NCBI GenBank assembly: GCA_030248295.1
Contig: JASANH010000072.1
Span: 310,001-374,000, forward strand
Direction: 5' to 3'
Source of the DNA: Mesodorylaimus sp. YZB2_4
Taxonomy: Eukaryota; Nematoda; Enoplea; Dorylaimida; Dorylaimidae
DNA length: 64,000 nt
A model generated the notes under the pieces. The model ran no database searches, was not told the origin of the DNA, and saw only the letters and a program-made list of their open reading frames with translations. Shown here in pieces: positions 40,501-54,300 of the stretch. The translations under genes and the position numbers were made by a program. The first letter of the stretch is position 1. Every line of letters begins with the position of its first letter.

Positions 40501-43500
40501 TGAGTCTAAACGAGAAGATGAACTCACCATTAGTAGATAAACTTGCAAACACTCTATTCTGGCTGGGAGCAAAGACAACTAATGGCACTGGTGGGCAGCT
40601 GTCCAATTACTGCTGGATGGTTGATAAAGAAAATCAGGGATCACAGGTTACATCGATGTCTATCTCAGTAAACACAACACTCTTGAAACAAAACGCCAAG
40701 GCCCCTTATTATCTCGTTGCGAATATCTCGCAGCCATTTAACTTTTACTCAGTCGAGAAAGGAAACGGAAAGAAATATCATACGATCTGTGAATTAGGTA
40801 GGTATTAGTTCTCCTCAGCGAGACATTCGTTATACAGTATGTACTTATTGGTTTTTCACGCCTCCTTAACTTGTTGGCTGCAGGCTGCGGGTATAAATCA
40901 ATTGATTGTCCACCCTCTCCACTCGGGGGTGCATGTGATGGCACTGCATGTCCATTTGGAATTTCTGATACTACGACCACATCGACTAGCACAACGACCC
41001 AAACCACATCTACGAGCAGCTCCACAGCAACGAGCACACCGGCAACCAACACAACAACTCAAAGCACATCAGCAACAAGTGCACGAACTGCAACAACAGC
41101 ATTAACGAAGAACACAAGCCACGCCAGCGTGACTTTGTCGACAACCTTAATGAACGCCCCGACGAGCTCCCCTGGAAGCACCACCAGCTTCATTTCAACC
41201 ACTCCCACGGTCACAACTATTTTAACAACCAGAGCGCTTCCACCTAGCACTACACAAGCTGCATCATATTCGCCCACAGCTGAAGCAAGTACATCAACTC
41301 TTCCGAGCAACAGCCCCTCTTTATCAACAATATGGATTCTGCAAACCACAATTTTGTCGCAGTCATCATCCTCCACGATCTCAACCACAACTCCAGTCAC
41401 TACCGGTGAAGAGACAACAGCCACAAGCGCGCCGTCAACAGATTCAACGACTGCCCAGTCAGCTTCTGAAAGCTCACATATTCCCACGAGATCACCACCT
41501 ACAGAGCTGCCAACTACTCAGGCACTGCCAACAGCCAGCACAGCACTTTCTAGTACCACCAGCGCAACGATCTCTTCTGTTCCCGCGGCAACTACGTCAG
41601 AAGAGGTAACTCAAGGGCCTTCATCACAACCGACACAGACAACCAGTGGTACTTCCACTCCCCTGCCGACTTCATTCTTGATGAACCTTTACACTAGCGC
41701 AACGTCTAAGGCGTCTTCGTCCACATCGATGACGAGGAGTACAAGTATAGGCACACTCGCAAAGCAGACAACGATCAGTCAATCCTCTACTACGTATGAG
41801 GCCACGACCCAATCATCTACCCATACACCGACTCTCCTGACGACAATCTCAATCCTCTCAACTAGCTCAGCATCTGCAATGTTTTCGCCCACAGCAATGA
41901 AGACGAGCGCCAGTACAGACACGCCCACAAAGCAGACCACGATAAGCTGGTCATCGACTTTAACTGTTCTCACATCCCCTTCGTCTTCTATAGGAGTCCC
42001 ACCTTCCTCCGGCAGTTCGACCACAGTTCCGACGGAACAGTCAATGGGGGAGGTAGAAACGTCGACTCCGTCTTTCCAATATTCTCCCGCAACTTCAACC
42101 ACCACCACGCTGACTTCTGGGGAGATAAGAACCTTCACGAGTCTTGTGACTACAGCCGCTTCAAACATCATGCCATCGAAATCGACAGAAACAGAAACAG
42201 CTGCTGGTCGTACACCTTTGTCCACATCAAAAGAAAGCAGTGTCCCAGTCGGTCTGGGCACAACATTTAAATATTTGTCCACTCCAGCTGTCGATACATC
42301 GGCTTCCAGCCTGTTCACTTTCTCCTTTCTGCCCACAACAGAAATTAACAATGGTAACAAAACAACGAGCGCATCGCTGGGGGTGACCAAGCAAATCAGC
42401 ACAGTAAACAGCACATCCTTCTCACTCTCCCCCACTGCTACAGCGTCAATAACAAGTGCACCAGAGATCTCCACTGCGCAAGAATCACAACTGTTGAAAA
42501 CAACTGTCACATCAGCAATGGCAGCTTTGACATTGTTGCCCGCAGATACTTCTTCCTCTTCTATTTCCTTTTATAAGCAAGATGTGGGCGGAACCATAGG
42601 CGGAAAAGTAAACGGAACCACAACCCCTACTGGTCCACCCCCAGAAACGACCACATTTGAGGACTCAGCGTCAAGCTTTGTCTTAAAGCAGCCTACCACA
42701 AAGCTTCCATCTCTGGTAGGAACAAATAACATCATTCAAGATCGCCCTGTGACGAAGGAAGCTGCACAGACCATTGCAACACTGACAGCAAGCGAATACA
42801 CTGGTGAAATTTCGACTACAGCGGCGCAGCTACTCGATTCGTCGGACTTCCAGAACTCCAAGACCAGCCCTATAGACCATAGTGAACGCACGACAGTTCA
42901 TGAGTCAATCTTATGGACGAGTCCACCTGGCATCACGGAAAGTGCGCCACAATCACCAGTCAGAGCTGACACAGATGAGACCACACTCATACCCTTCTAT
43001 TATGAGGTAGTGCGAATGCGACCAGCAGCATCTCCCATTTTGACGAGCAGAAGCACAGTCCAAGCAGCCAAGCACACGAGGACGAGTTTGATTGACAGTA
43101 TTTCTGGCCAGCAGCCGAGCACACTCGACAGTTTCTTGGATTCGAAAACCATCTTAACTTCAAATCAATCGTACAAATTCACCTTAGCTGACCCCATATC
43201 CCAGATAGCATCATGGAACATGCATGAAACCACTTTTTTAAGCAAATTGCTGCAAGGAACGTCGAATGTAATTAACACATTCCCCGCAATTCTAGAGCAA
43301 TGGAGACTCAATGACACAGCGACCATGGTCAACGATACGCGTAACTGTCTACTTGTGTCTACATCTCTTTTTTAGCTATTCCTTATCTCATACATATTTT
43401 TAACGACTATCAGCTCAACTTTTCAGAGTTTTGCAACAGCATTGCCTGGGAGCCGTTTAGCGCATGCACAGCAGAGTGCGGGTATTCGGTGAAAATTCGC

Positions 43501-46039
43501 CAAAGAATACGGACTGGTTTGATTGATCCTGATGTTTTTTGCCCCAACGAAACTGTCGTCTGTGATGTGCAGCCATGCGTGAGTGGAAATGAGCCACCCA
43601 TGATTTAGCGTTTTAAATGCTTGCAGATTTTCTAGAACCCAATGACAGACGTCGAAATTATTGCCAGCGATGTCATGATGAACATCGGATGCATATGGAT
43701 TCTGGTCAGCCTCGCGTTAGCCATTGTCGTTTTCTTTGTTCTCAGGTAAATTAAGAGGCTCGTGTCAGGTTTTTACACACAGCTGTACGAGCCAGGTACA
43801 GTATTTGGGCATGAGCACGTGGGCCAATGTGGATTGTAGGCTAGTTATTCCTGTCACACACAGAGGGTTTGACATAAAAACGTCTGATCTAAACTTGCTA
43901 TCCGACAACAAGCAAGAATAGCTTGGTTGCTCGATAGTTCGCATTTTCTTTTGTTTTGAATACATGAGCACTAACGGTTTTTGTGCTTTTTGCGCATGGA
44001 TTCTAGTGTATCTAGTCTAGTCTTTCTAGTACCTATATATGTTTTTGCGCGTTCATTTTCGCACGGGACAACGAGCGGAAGGGCTAACGTGCTATAAGAC
44101 TGCTGCAGCGACACACGCGAGAAATTTAAAACTGCAAGCTGCCGAAACTGTGACTTGGTTTATTGGATGGTGCTGTCTCAAAACTCTGCAGCAACATTGT
44201 ATTGGCTCCTTCACTTACCAGCGCCGCATCAAAATTCAGCTGACCTCATAATCAAACCAGCATCATAGAACCCAGAGCCCCGACTTTCCTGGCTGTACTC
44301 GCACTGTGGCCCGTGCTTGATGCCTGGTAAGGTCCCCCTCGTACCCAATACCAACCAAAAACTCGAATTTGGCAAATTGAAGCTTAAAAAACTTTTTTCG
44401 AAAAGCTCTGTTCGATACCGAACCAAGGCTTTCTCACTATTTGAAAATATGAGTATGTCCAACTGGCCCTGAAGCAAAAAGTGTACATCAACAGCAACTT
44501 ATCACTCAAATCATTGTAAAACTCGATACGACTGCTTTCAGTGCCATACCCGTACCGCTGTACCAGGGGGTTTTACAGTACGGCTGGTACGGTGGTGCGG
44601 TCGACCCTGGCACAGACCATGCACGAATCCACATTTTTAGCCAAGTGCTGCAAAAGAGCAAATTCACTTTTTCTGATTTACATAGGAACTCTTTTCGCGC
44701 TGGATTATTTCACAGATCTCCTACAAGAAAAAATTTAAATTTCCCGCCGCAAAGCCGCTCATGACAGTTTTACATAGATGAATAGTTTATCACTCCAACA
44801 CTTGCGCGCGCCCCGTTCTTAAAAGATTTTTTTAACAAAATGGAAACAACTTCTGTACACTTTTTGAATAGAAAACCGATTTCAGTAAAGCTATGAATCA
44901 GGAAAACTGTCAACCAAAAATTTCTGTCATTACTACTAGCACGCAGGTTTTAAAGTGAGGGACTTTTTGACTATGTAAAATTGTCATAAGCGGCTTGAAG
45001 CAGGAACTTTGAAATATTCGATGTACGAAGCCTGTGAAATGCATAGCATGTATCTTCAGAGATCGGTCTTATTTACAAGTTATCCATGTCAGCGAGGATA
45101 TCAGCCTGTTTATAGCACATTTGTTCGTCTTATTTCTGTCAATGAGGAACGATCGCCGTTACAGCCATGTAAGCATTTCGTCAACAATTTTTTAACGATT
45201 AGTGTTTTTATCTCTTAGAAATATGTTTAGGTGGTGTGCAAACTGGCAGCTCTCGGCTTGCAATACTTCTTCTCAGTGACATTCATATTGCAAAGCTTGG
45301 AGGCCCTGCACATCTTCGCTGTGCTCACCGATGTGGTCGTGGGAGAGCAGGCTTTATTGAGTGCAAAGAAAACCATGGTGATTGCGTGGGGTGCGCATTA
45401 GCTAGGCTGGTGATTGTTTTTGTTCAGTAATCTTCTAATCGCTCATTTTAGGCGTTCCTGCAGTGATAACGGGCGTGACTGGCGCAGTTGCCTTTGATAG
45501 ACTTATATCCAGTTATTCGTAAGACTTTCATCCTCGTGCCATCAAAAATGATGACAATACATTTTGTCTAGATGCTGGATTAATATGGGAGATAGTGTCC
45601 TCCTAGCCAATTTCGTGTCTGTTGTTTTTGTGGCTTGGCCGACTGTAATTCTTTTGGAAGCCACTGGACACGGGAAAACGAATAGGAAAGCACCCGTCGT
45701 TACATCATGCAGGTACAGAACTTTTTTTAAGTGTTTAACTTTCTATGTAGGCTTTAGATTTTACAATTTCAGAGTTGCGCATGGTGGACTTTGCGCTTTA
45801 TTCGGGGTCCAGTTCGCATGTTGGGTTGTGTCCGCCACAGCTATTTACCACCAACGAATTTATATATACGCCACAGTTTTTGGTCTCAATGCCGCGTTGG
45901 GTGTATTCATTCACATGTATCACGTTTTTTCGAATAGAAAGGTACCCATTTGCTGCTGATATCAATCGTTTTCAAAACTACCTCGGTTTTTTAGGCCCGG
46001 ATCGTCATAGGAAAAGCGTTCCGTTGGTTTCGAGGCTGA
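37475..46039 (+). CDS. Gene D: CTLD-mucin-TSP1-7TM receptor (complete)
   Basis: Thirteen exons: 37475-37565, 38297-38803, 39045-39179, 40297-40797, 40884-43340, 43427-43578, 43636-43745, 45060-45168, 45231-45390, 45452-45518, 45572-45712, 45773-45941 and 45995-46039. The sum is 4,644 nt, exactly 1,548 codons including TGA. Exon 1 codes a signal peptide or signal anchor (MQRPFLKKNLTFHDKTAVFLL and a further hydrophobic run). Order: CTLD I, Cys linker, CTLD II, mucin, TSP1, 7TM, 14-residue tail (ARIVIGKAFRWFRG). All exons are open and spliced with GT-AG. The start is supported by an in-frame stop (TAA 37445-37447) upstream. Predicted cell-surface receptor of the same subfamily as gene A. Its native promoter has been displaced by the LTR element. 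Confidence 0.88.
38297..38803 (+). CDS. Gene D exon: CTLD type I
   Basis: 168 codons, phase 1-1: NNKCYGVF, TWQLSYQKC, YGRAAIF, VWLGASS, ISDYCWM, MLCEFG. Nearly colinear with the exon at 16400. Confidence 0.82.
39045..39179 (+). CDS. Gene D exon: Cys-containing linker
   Basis: 44 codons, phase 1-1: GCSQTYPPETCPPP at the start and KCPGNGVCAFDP at the end. Same length as the gene B linker. Confidence 0.78.
40297..40797 (+). CDS. Gene D exon: CTLD type II
   Basis: 166 codons, phase 1-1: YNDICYAI, YSRPAVF, FWLGAKT, LSNYCWM and a terminal TICELG. Confidence 0.82.
40884..43340 (+). CDS. Gene D exon: mucin-like region
   Basis: 818 codons, phase 1-1. Cys head GCGYKSIDCPP and ACDGTACPFGIS, then Ser/Thr-rich to the end. 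The donor is CGC|GTAACT; the frame stays open to a TAG at 43373-43375 if not spliced. No GAIN or GPS is seen. Confidence 0.83.
43427..43578 (+). CDS. Gene D exon: TSP1 module
   Basis: 152 bp. FCNSIAWEPFSACTAECG, then KIRQRIRTG and CPNETVVCDVQPC. Six Cys, with WEPF in place of the WxxW of genes B and E; the same variant as the fragment in gene A. Confidence 0.87.
43636..46039 (+). CDS. Gene D exons: 7TM domain and tail
   Basis: TM1 43636-43745 (MMNIGCIWILVSLALAIV); TM2 45060-45168 (LQVIHVSEDISLFIAHLF); TM3 45231-45390 (CKLAALGLQYFF); TM4 45452-45518; TM5 45572-45712 (CWINMGD); TM6-TM7 45773-45941 (GLNAALGVFIHMYHVFSNRK); tail 45995-46039. Exon lengths equal those of gene A base for base. Confidence 0.9.
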
Positions 46040-46274
46040 CTATACTAGCTGTCAGCTCGAAGGAAATTATGGATGCACACTGTAGAAAATTTAGGGGGAC
46101 TGAAAACCCGGGACGTTTGATGTGAAACTGTTAATGCACGACGGAGGGGGAAGGTGGATGTGAACGCTTAGTTGCACCCACATTTTGTCTGCTCTCTGGA
46201 GCATTGCTGTGCTTCTGTGTTGCTTATCCTTTTCCAAATCTTTTCATCTTAAAAAAAACAGCTGTCGTATTATA

Positions 46275-46280
46275 AATAAA
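46275..46280 (+). promoter_or_regulatory. Possible polyadenylation signal of gene D
   Basis: AATAAA, 236 bp after the stop codon; the first good match downstream. Confidence 0.4.
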
Positions 46281-48318
46281 AAGTCATCAGCATGCATAAA
46301 ATATAACTTTTGGAATTTTCTCGAACGCTCAGCGTTGGATATGACGGAAAACAGTATTGCTGCACCCTTTTGATTCGCAATACCTGGAGAGCTAAAATTC
46401 AAAAGCAGTATGCTCTTCATCATTTATTTTTAAGCAGGGAGAGCCCGAAAAATTTTTGCTACAAATTTTGCTGATAGCAGCCGCGATTCACCCATCGTTT
46501 GGATAGATCGGTTCGGGCAAAGAGCGAAGCTTTTTTAAAGCGAATACTTCCTGTATGGTCCGCCGAAGTGGGCGTTTTTTTTTTAGGGGATATAGGCGAA
46601 ATGAATGAGAAGTGTGTAGGGGGTTACGGAGTCAAAACAACGCAGTTTTTGATGCACGTCCTTTGATATAAATGGTCAAACATGAAGCGTTGTCGGCATC
46701 AAAATTTATTGCCTTCTATTCATATACAGTACGTTATTTCGCACTTATCCGCGTGAAATACTCGATATCGAGATATTGATCAAAAGCGTCATCTAAAGTG
46801 TGGACCCTGTAGAATATGGGTGCGCAAATTAAAGCAGCGGGAGAGGGGAGCTCTAATATGGTCTATTGGATCAAATTCTTTTGTAAAATCATGACATTGC
46901 AGGTAAGACTTTGGAAAATCGAATTAGCTCGAATCGAATCGTTAGCTGAATTAGACCACCTGACAATCAGCAATCTGGATCCTAGCAAGGCCTTGATGGT
47001 TGCTAAGTGACTTGACAATGGCAAGTTCGCGCCCACGCAGGGTTTCCGAAGCGATTAAAATAATGTACCTCTGAAAACTTCAATTCAGGAAGGCCGTAAC
47101 TGATTGTGAGTATGTGCTTATGTTAATTGCGTAAAACATACAGTATACGTGGGAGTAATCTGACTGAGTCTCTGGCTTACTGTTATTTGTAATATTCGTT
47201 GTGGCAAAGAGGACGAACAAACAAGTTTCCTCTAAATGCACATGGATGTGGATAAAGGACATTCTCGGCCTTATAGGAAATTTGATCTAATCGGGTGCCT
47301 AGTCAGACTGAGGCTACAAATGGGAAAAAAGTCGCTAGAACCGCAGAGGGTCATATTTAGTTTGCATTCAGACCCATCACACGCAGCAGGGCTGGAAGTA
47401 ATAGTTGTATCTTGATGTAATAGTGAAGTTGTTATCGTAATATAACGTTATGTCAAGTGAGATCTAGTTTGCATATCACGATATAGGTCGACAGGCATAT
47501 TTATAGCGTTTCTGATTCGAAGTTTGCGAGAACAGAAGAAATGGGTATAAGCCATAAAAAAATATATTTGGAAACCATTCAAAGACTTTGATTACGTCGA
47601 AAAAGTATACTGCCGCATTTTTGATCACTCACAAGACCTGTTTGAAAGCAAAGTCTAACACAAGATTGAAGAGCAGCCAGAGCACTGTACTGTACTATTC
47701 ACTCCTTACGTAACCGCTCCAGCGCACTAAGATCGTGGGACACACAGGAAATATAGCATAAGCAGCTCAGTCAAAGGCACAAGCAAAGTTCAAAACAAAA
47801 ATTATTTCTGTGCATACAGCCAGCAGTACATATCATTCTTTGGACGAGCAGACACACAGTATTTCCGACTAGCTAACAGTATTCATAAGCAGAAGACTTG
47901 TGTCAGTTTCCATAATCTTCTGCATCTTTCCAGACTCCATCTAATCGAGTTCGAATTGATCCTTTTCTCAGCAGTAAAGCCTAATGAATGTGAGCAACAG
48001 CAACAAAAAAGATTAGGTGTATGGATTAATAATTTGTCACAAAAGCATACTCTGTTGCTTGGCGCAACGGCCAGTCAACCACTCTTTCATGGTATTGGAA
48101 TGAAATACTTGTTCTAATGGATTTCGTATTGAATTTTCCGACACGGAGATTCTTGATAAAGTTTGTGACCCAGAGAGGATTTTAGCCATTTTTGTGTGTG
48201 CAGTAGACGAACTGTACGAGGGCTGTGGGAGGGGTTCACGTGTGACCGATCCGACGGAAGTGGCTTACAGATCGATGGGCTGATTCTGTCATCCAGCATG
48301 ATACATGTTCAGGGCAAC
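46281..48318. other. Spacer between genes D and E
   Basis: No coding exon or recognisable repeat family. There is a short A-run near 46255 and a T-run at 46575. The 64-codon frame at 46816-47010 has no family features. Confidence 0.5.
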
Positions 48319-48379
48319 ATGATCAGATTTCTTGTGGTTGGCGTAGTAATATTTTCGAGCAGTAACTCTGGCGAAGCTT
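48319..48379 (+). CDS. Gene E exon 1: signal peptide
   Basis: 20 codons plus one base, donor GTAAGTG. A hydrophobic core (FLVVGVVIF) precedes small residues. It is the only ATG in the region that joins in phase (1) to the first CTLD exon. Confidence 0.75.
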
Positions 48380-51300
48380 GTAAGTGTTGTTTAAAATAGA
48401 GCACTTTCATCACAACAAGGACAATTACAGAATGACCATAAAACTTGTGTCCCCATTCACTTGTCACAGTCATATCCTATGAAACCCAATAGCTCTCACT
48501 TTTGCTGGGTGGTAAATAAATATGTAATGTTGGGAGATATATTTGAAGCACCCATTCTCCGATTTTTCTGCAATAATTTTGTTCTTTGACTTTCAATCGC
48601 ATGTAACAAAAATGCGTTCTATCAGGCCTGTTTGGCGGCGACATATGAGCGCCGGGGTCTGTACGCGAACATACTCGCCGAACCCGCTCAGACCAATGCC
48701 CATCGCTCACTTATATCCTTTTGTCGGGTCCCTTTCAACTCCAGTGCACCCAGAGTAACAAGTGAGGATTGACGGTACTGTACGTGCGATATCGGGCACT
48801 ATCAAATGTGATCAGATATAAATCCCACGTTTGCGACGGCTTCATGAGTTGGGCAACAATTGTCTATCGTTTTAATGATTATGAGCTTGTTTAACGGTGA
48901 TAATTTGTCATCTATGAGGATAGCTCGACGGCGGAGTCAGTTAGGTCTCATTCGATAATTGAGGAAACGAGCTTTGGAAACCTTGTGCGGGTAATGCCCA
49001 AGCTGAGCTTACGATCTTTCGGACCGACCAATCGCTGATACTAATCGATTTTGTCATCGATTGAACTCAAACTGATCCACTTTCGAACGATATCCCGCTA
49101 TCTTACTAGTCGGAAGATTCTTAGGCAGTCCTTAATTTAATCAATCGTTCGACGGCGTCAGATGCAGAGGCAAATTAAAGAGCTCAACAACCTCAACCAT
49201 GATAGTGAGACGGCTGGGCACACCTGGAATCGGCGGGGAGAGCGACTGATTTTCGCTAAATCTGATCTGATCGTGAGTGCCAGAGAGGCAGAACACGAGG
49301 AAGTGATCTACGCGTTGGAAATACTCAAGTCAAATAAGGAACACTGACACACTGGGTGGGGTTGCACAGAAATTTTTCAGTGGATTGCACTTTGTTTGTC
49401 CATTTATGTCCAGGGGCAATCCAGGGGTAGGAGAAAACTTAAGGTTAGTATCGATGGGGATATAGGATACGATAAGAAGATTAACTTGCTTTGAGAGGGT
49501 CATACTCAATTTAGCATAGGACAAAGCAAGAAATTCTAGTTTCCCCGCTAATACTTTGCTAGTGATTGACCAGGGCTGTCGCTTTTCACTTGCATGTACA
49601 GCAGTCACATTCGCAATTCGGAACCGTGTCTACCCCTCAGAGATTTGCCGCCCTTGTGACCAACAGCAGGTAATCTCTCAGAAAAGCCCGAGAAAAAAAT
49701 TTGATTGCACTATTTGATCATTACATATCTTGGCTGTTGCAGGTAACCTATCTACAGTATGCACTGGGACCGCCGAAAGAGTCACCTACCTGTACAACAA
49801 CGTCTGCTACATGATTCAGTTGGACAAGGTTGGCACGTGGGCTAACGCAGCCTCTAGCTGCCCCCAATTCACTCTAGGTTACTCTCGTCCAGCAAATTTC
49901 GAAAACACGAGCAGTTATCTAAAGGTCATTGAAAATCTACAATCAAAGATGAGTGGGACCGGCCTTGCTGGCAGTCCCGTTTGGTTAGGAGCCCTAGCAT
50001 CGACTGGTGGCGGTCAACTGTCAGATTACTGCTGGATACTCGGCGCGGCAACCAGTGGGTCCCAGGTCACTTCGGAGTCGATTTTAGTCAATACAACTCT
50101 CTTAAATCCTGGATTGTCGGCTAATGCACTTGCTACAAGTCTCTTTCAACCATTTCATTTTTACTCTGTTAGAAACGACGATACAGGTATCGGAAAAGAA
50201 TTTCCTATGATCTGTGAACTGGGTAAGCATGTATTACAGAAAAAGAGCTTTCGACTGAAAGGTTGTCTCTTGACCATAGGCTGCGGTTTTTCATTGAACA
50301 AATGCCCTGAATCGTTAAATGAAGCGTGCGATGGGACCACATGCCTGTTCGGAACTCAAAGTACCACATCGACTAGTGGAAGAACATCAAGCACGACGAG
50401 TTCGCTGACTACAGTAACATCCAAGATCAACGCGACTGCTGCAAATTCGACTGTCTCATCGACCCATATGACTTCACCCCAATGTGAGTACTCCCTTGAA
50501 ATAAGCGATGTGGAACTCGGGGAATGAGAAGCAGTTTTCTTCCTGTTCACGGTAATGTTCGACCGAACCGTCGACCTCGACCTCAAGGAAAAACCAAGAG
50601 TCTGCTGCTTTTTCATGCCCACCGATGCTGATATAAGTATTTTCAGATAATGGGTCAGCACAACCAACCACAGACCTCGCATGCGGAACATCTGATAGCT
50701 GCCTGCCGCCTGGAGGTCTCAATAAAAGCACATCGTGCCCAGGCGCAGGCGCAGGCAAAGATGGATTGCTTTCATGTAAGTATTTCTTGCTCTTTCAATG
50801 CTCACTCATGCAGCTAATTCCTAGGTAACGTAAACTCATGCGCGAAGTACGAGAAAAATGATATGGCCACCTATTTATACAAAAACAAATGTTACGGATT
50901 GTTCAACGGAAAGGCTTCGTGGCAAGACAGTTACACACGATGCGACAACCTAACCAAGGCATTCTCGCCATACATGAACTACGGCCGAGCAGCTGTCTTC
51001 ACTAACATCAGCGACTACATTGAGGTTATGAGTAAAATACTGATCTTAATTAATAAGGAAGTAGTGCAGAATGGCCATCCAGCATCATTCTCTGTCAGAG
51101 GTCAAATCTGGTTGGGTGCCGAGTCGACTTCAGGTGGCCGAATGTTGTCCGACTACTGCTGGAAGAGTACATCATGCGAAACAGGCTCGCAAATATCAGC
51201 TCAGCCAGCAACTATTCAAGTCAACAAACCTGCGACAAGCTCCATGCCTTCCTGCTTGGCAGCCAATGGCATAAAAAAACCAACAGTGCTTGAAGGAAAA

Positions 51301-54300
51301 GATTGCAGTGGAAACTTCTTCATGCTTTGCGAATTTGGTAAGGAAAAGCTGGCTAAAATAATTTTTCGATATATCACCGCATGATAATTACCCCTTGCGG
51401 TAGAAAGCAGGGAAAATATTGTGGTGGAGAAAAACAGAATATAAAATTTTCTAGGGAAATGTATAAGGCATGTCTTCTGAAATTTTGGTGCCAAGCAAAA
51501 GATCTTGTGGAATATGAACAAGAAATTTGAATTCATCGAGGTCGATAAAACGTTATTGACTGCTTTCCGCTCGAAGCTGACACCCCCCTCCCCCCACCCT
51601 CCGGCATGGGTCGACCTGGACGCTCTAAAAGTAATGTTTATAGAGCGTCCAGGTCAACCTGTGCTGCCCCACATCCACACCACATTGGGTCGCGTAATAC
51701 ACAAACGTGCATGTAGGAGACATCTTCCCGTTGCATCGTGTAGCTTTTTTCTTTTGGCACGCTGTGGATAGCGGACAATGCCTTTCCAGGTTGCGATTTG
51801 TACTCTCCACCAGCAACATGCCCACATTCGGATCAAACAACCACACTCGCTGTGCCAGCCTCAGCATCAGCACTTCAAACAAAATGCCCAGTACCAGGCG
51901 TATGCGCATTTGATTTATGTAAGTAAACACTAGCGTTAGCCCACCTCCACGTCCTAAGTAAGGACTAATCTCACCACATTGTGAGCTCCATCTTGAAAAA
52001 GGGGGGCTGCTGAAATCTTGTGGACGAAACCGGGTTGAAGAGTAATTAATCCCATTACGTCGAGAGTGCTCCTCCACGCTTGGGCTTTGCAAGAACTTTC
52101 TAAGGTTATTTAGGAAAAAACACACATCTTACCTCTAAAAATGTTTATTTTCGAAGCGCTTCCTTTATGCAAAAACTTTTTGGGAATTCACTTTTTTTAA
52201 AATGGTTGATATGCATTGGTATGGTAAGTGTATGCGTCATTTTCGGATAACTAGCCCGTGAATCGTGTACAAACAAGTCGTGTTTTATTTTTGGTCGGAA
52301 CCAAAACTCCTTTCGCGAAAGGTCTCTTCTAAAAAGTTAAAAGTTCTACATGCGCTGAAATCTGACGTGAATATGTACACTAGATATGAAGTTACATTAT
52401 GTGTGCACATATTCTGTTTTTGCTTCATGTTTTATGCCACACATGTAGCTGAGCAGTTTAGTGGAGAGCAAAAGCGAAAGGTTGAACAGTGTGGTGGAGA
52501 TTTTCTTTCTTCAGAACTTGTTGTCCGCCTGGCCCTTGGCTTTTGAGCTTGGAAAACGCACACACACGCAGGCAGTAGGTACATTTGTTTACTTGTACAG
52601 GCGATGCAAAGACGTCGTGTGTTGAAGACGTGAATACCATCAGCTACTTGTACAATAATGTCTGCTATCTCATTCGTCTGGACAGAATAGAAAATTGGAA
52701 AAATGCAGCTGGACATTGCCCGCTGCTTGATCATGGATACTCTCGTCTAGCTGTTTTTGAAAGCACGGAAGACTATCTCAACGTCATCACGAATCTAAAA
52801 CAAAAATTGGATGGAACCAACTTGGCTGGCAGTCTAGTCTGGTTAGGAGCACAGACAACTAATGGGTCTGGCGGGCAGCTATCTGATTACTGTTGGATGG
52901 CTGACTCAGGAACGGTTGGATCTCAGGTTACCATGGAGTCAATGTCAGTTAATACGACTGTATTGAAAATTGGTAACGTTGCATCAGAAAGAAATCCGTT
53001 TTCACTCGCCGCTGATCCATCAGACCCATTCAGGTTTTACTCCGTCGAAGAGGGTAGTAGAGATGCGGAAAAGAAATTTCCGATGATATGTGAATTAGGT
53101 GAGTGCTCTGTCTTTCCGATTGTTAAACATGACCATGGCAACTGGTAACTTTTGTCTGCAGGCTGCGGTTATGCATCGATTGACTGTCCGAGCACGTCAC
53201 CTTCAGGCGCATGCGATGGGACAGCATGTTTGTTTGGCATTACAGAAACCACCCTACCCACCGTGGCGATACAAAGCAGGGTTACAATGCCAATTATCAC
53301 ACCAACAATAAGCACAGGGAAAACAACCAGTAAATCCATAGAAACTTCGTCCTTTAGCCTTATCCCAACTTCCATGACCGAATCTGTGCAATCAACCTCG
53401 ACTCCGCCTCAGTATCTAACCTTGTCGACAACACCTATTAGTCCTTCGAGTACATTCTCTGCGTCAAAGTCAGAACCTTCGACCTCTACAGCCGCTATGG
53501 CCCTATCAACGGAAGGTTCTTCTACCTCAACCAAAAGCTTCATTGTCAACACTACCACAGTAACCACGTCTACGAATTTAACATCTCTTCCAAAAACTAG
53601 TTCGATTTCATTCATTACGCCGCATTTACACACTACTTCAGCCTCACCCCTCATAAGTTCGCCTAATACTCCCAGCAGCAAAATTTTATCCTTTTCCACA
53701 GCCAAAGCCTCAACCATCGCCTCTCAAAGCTCCGCCACCACTAACTCGGCTTTCTACGTTCAGGAATCCACTACCTCATCTAAAGCGCTCACCACTAGAT
53801 CTGTCACGTATCCTCCTACAACATCAGCAGTTACAACCCTCTCCAGCAGCAGCTCCTTGTTGCCCTCGATAACGCCTCTGCACACAACTTTGATCGAGCC
53901 ATCATCCTCCGCCACTCTAGCAACTTTATCCACGACTTCAGACACCGCGAGTACAGCTGTTACAAAGACAGAAACCACCAAATCAAGCACTTCAATAAGC
54001 TCTTTATCGACAAAACTAACGACTGCACAGGTTGCAAAAATGTCAAGCGCAGTTCTCTCTAGTACCATTAGCCCAATGACCTCCTCAGCTACTGGAACAT
54101 CAAAACAAGCAACGACAAATCGAAAGACAACGACTGCAACCCTGATTTCAACAGCGCCACTGATGACCCAATCAGCTCCTGAAACCACAAGATCATCATC
54201 GACAGCATTGATAACTACAAAGGCACTGAAATCAGCAAGTACAACCATCTTTAGTACTACTAGCGAAACGATCTCTTCTGCTCCCCTAACAACTACGTCA

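Noticed and set aside
49162-49347. Charged 61-codon frame in the first intron of gene E
   Set aside because: Short, no homologue recognised, and it lies between well-supported exons.
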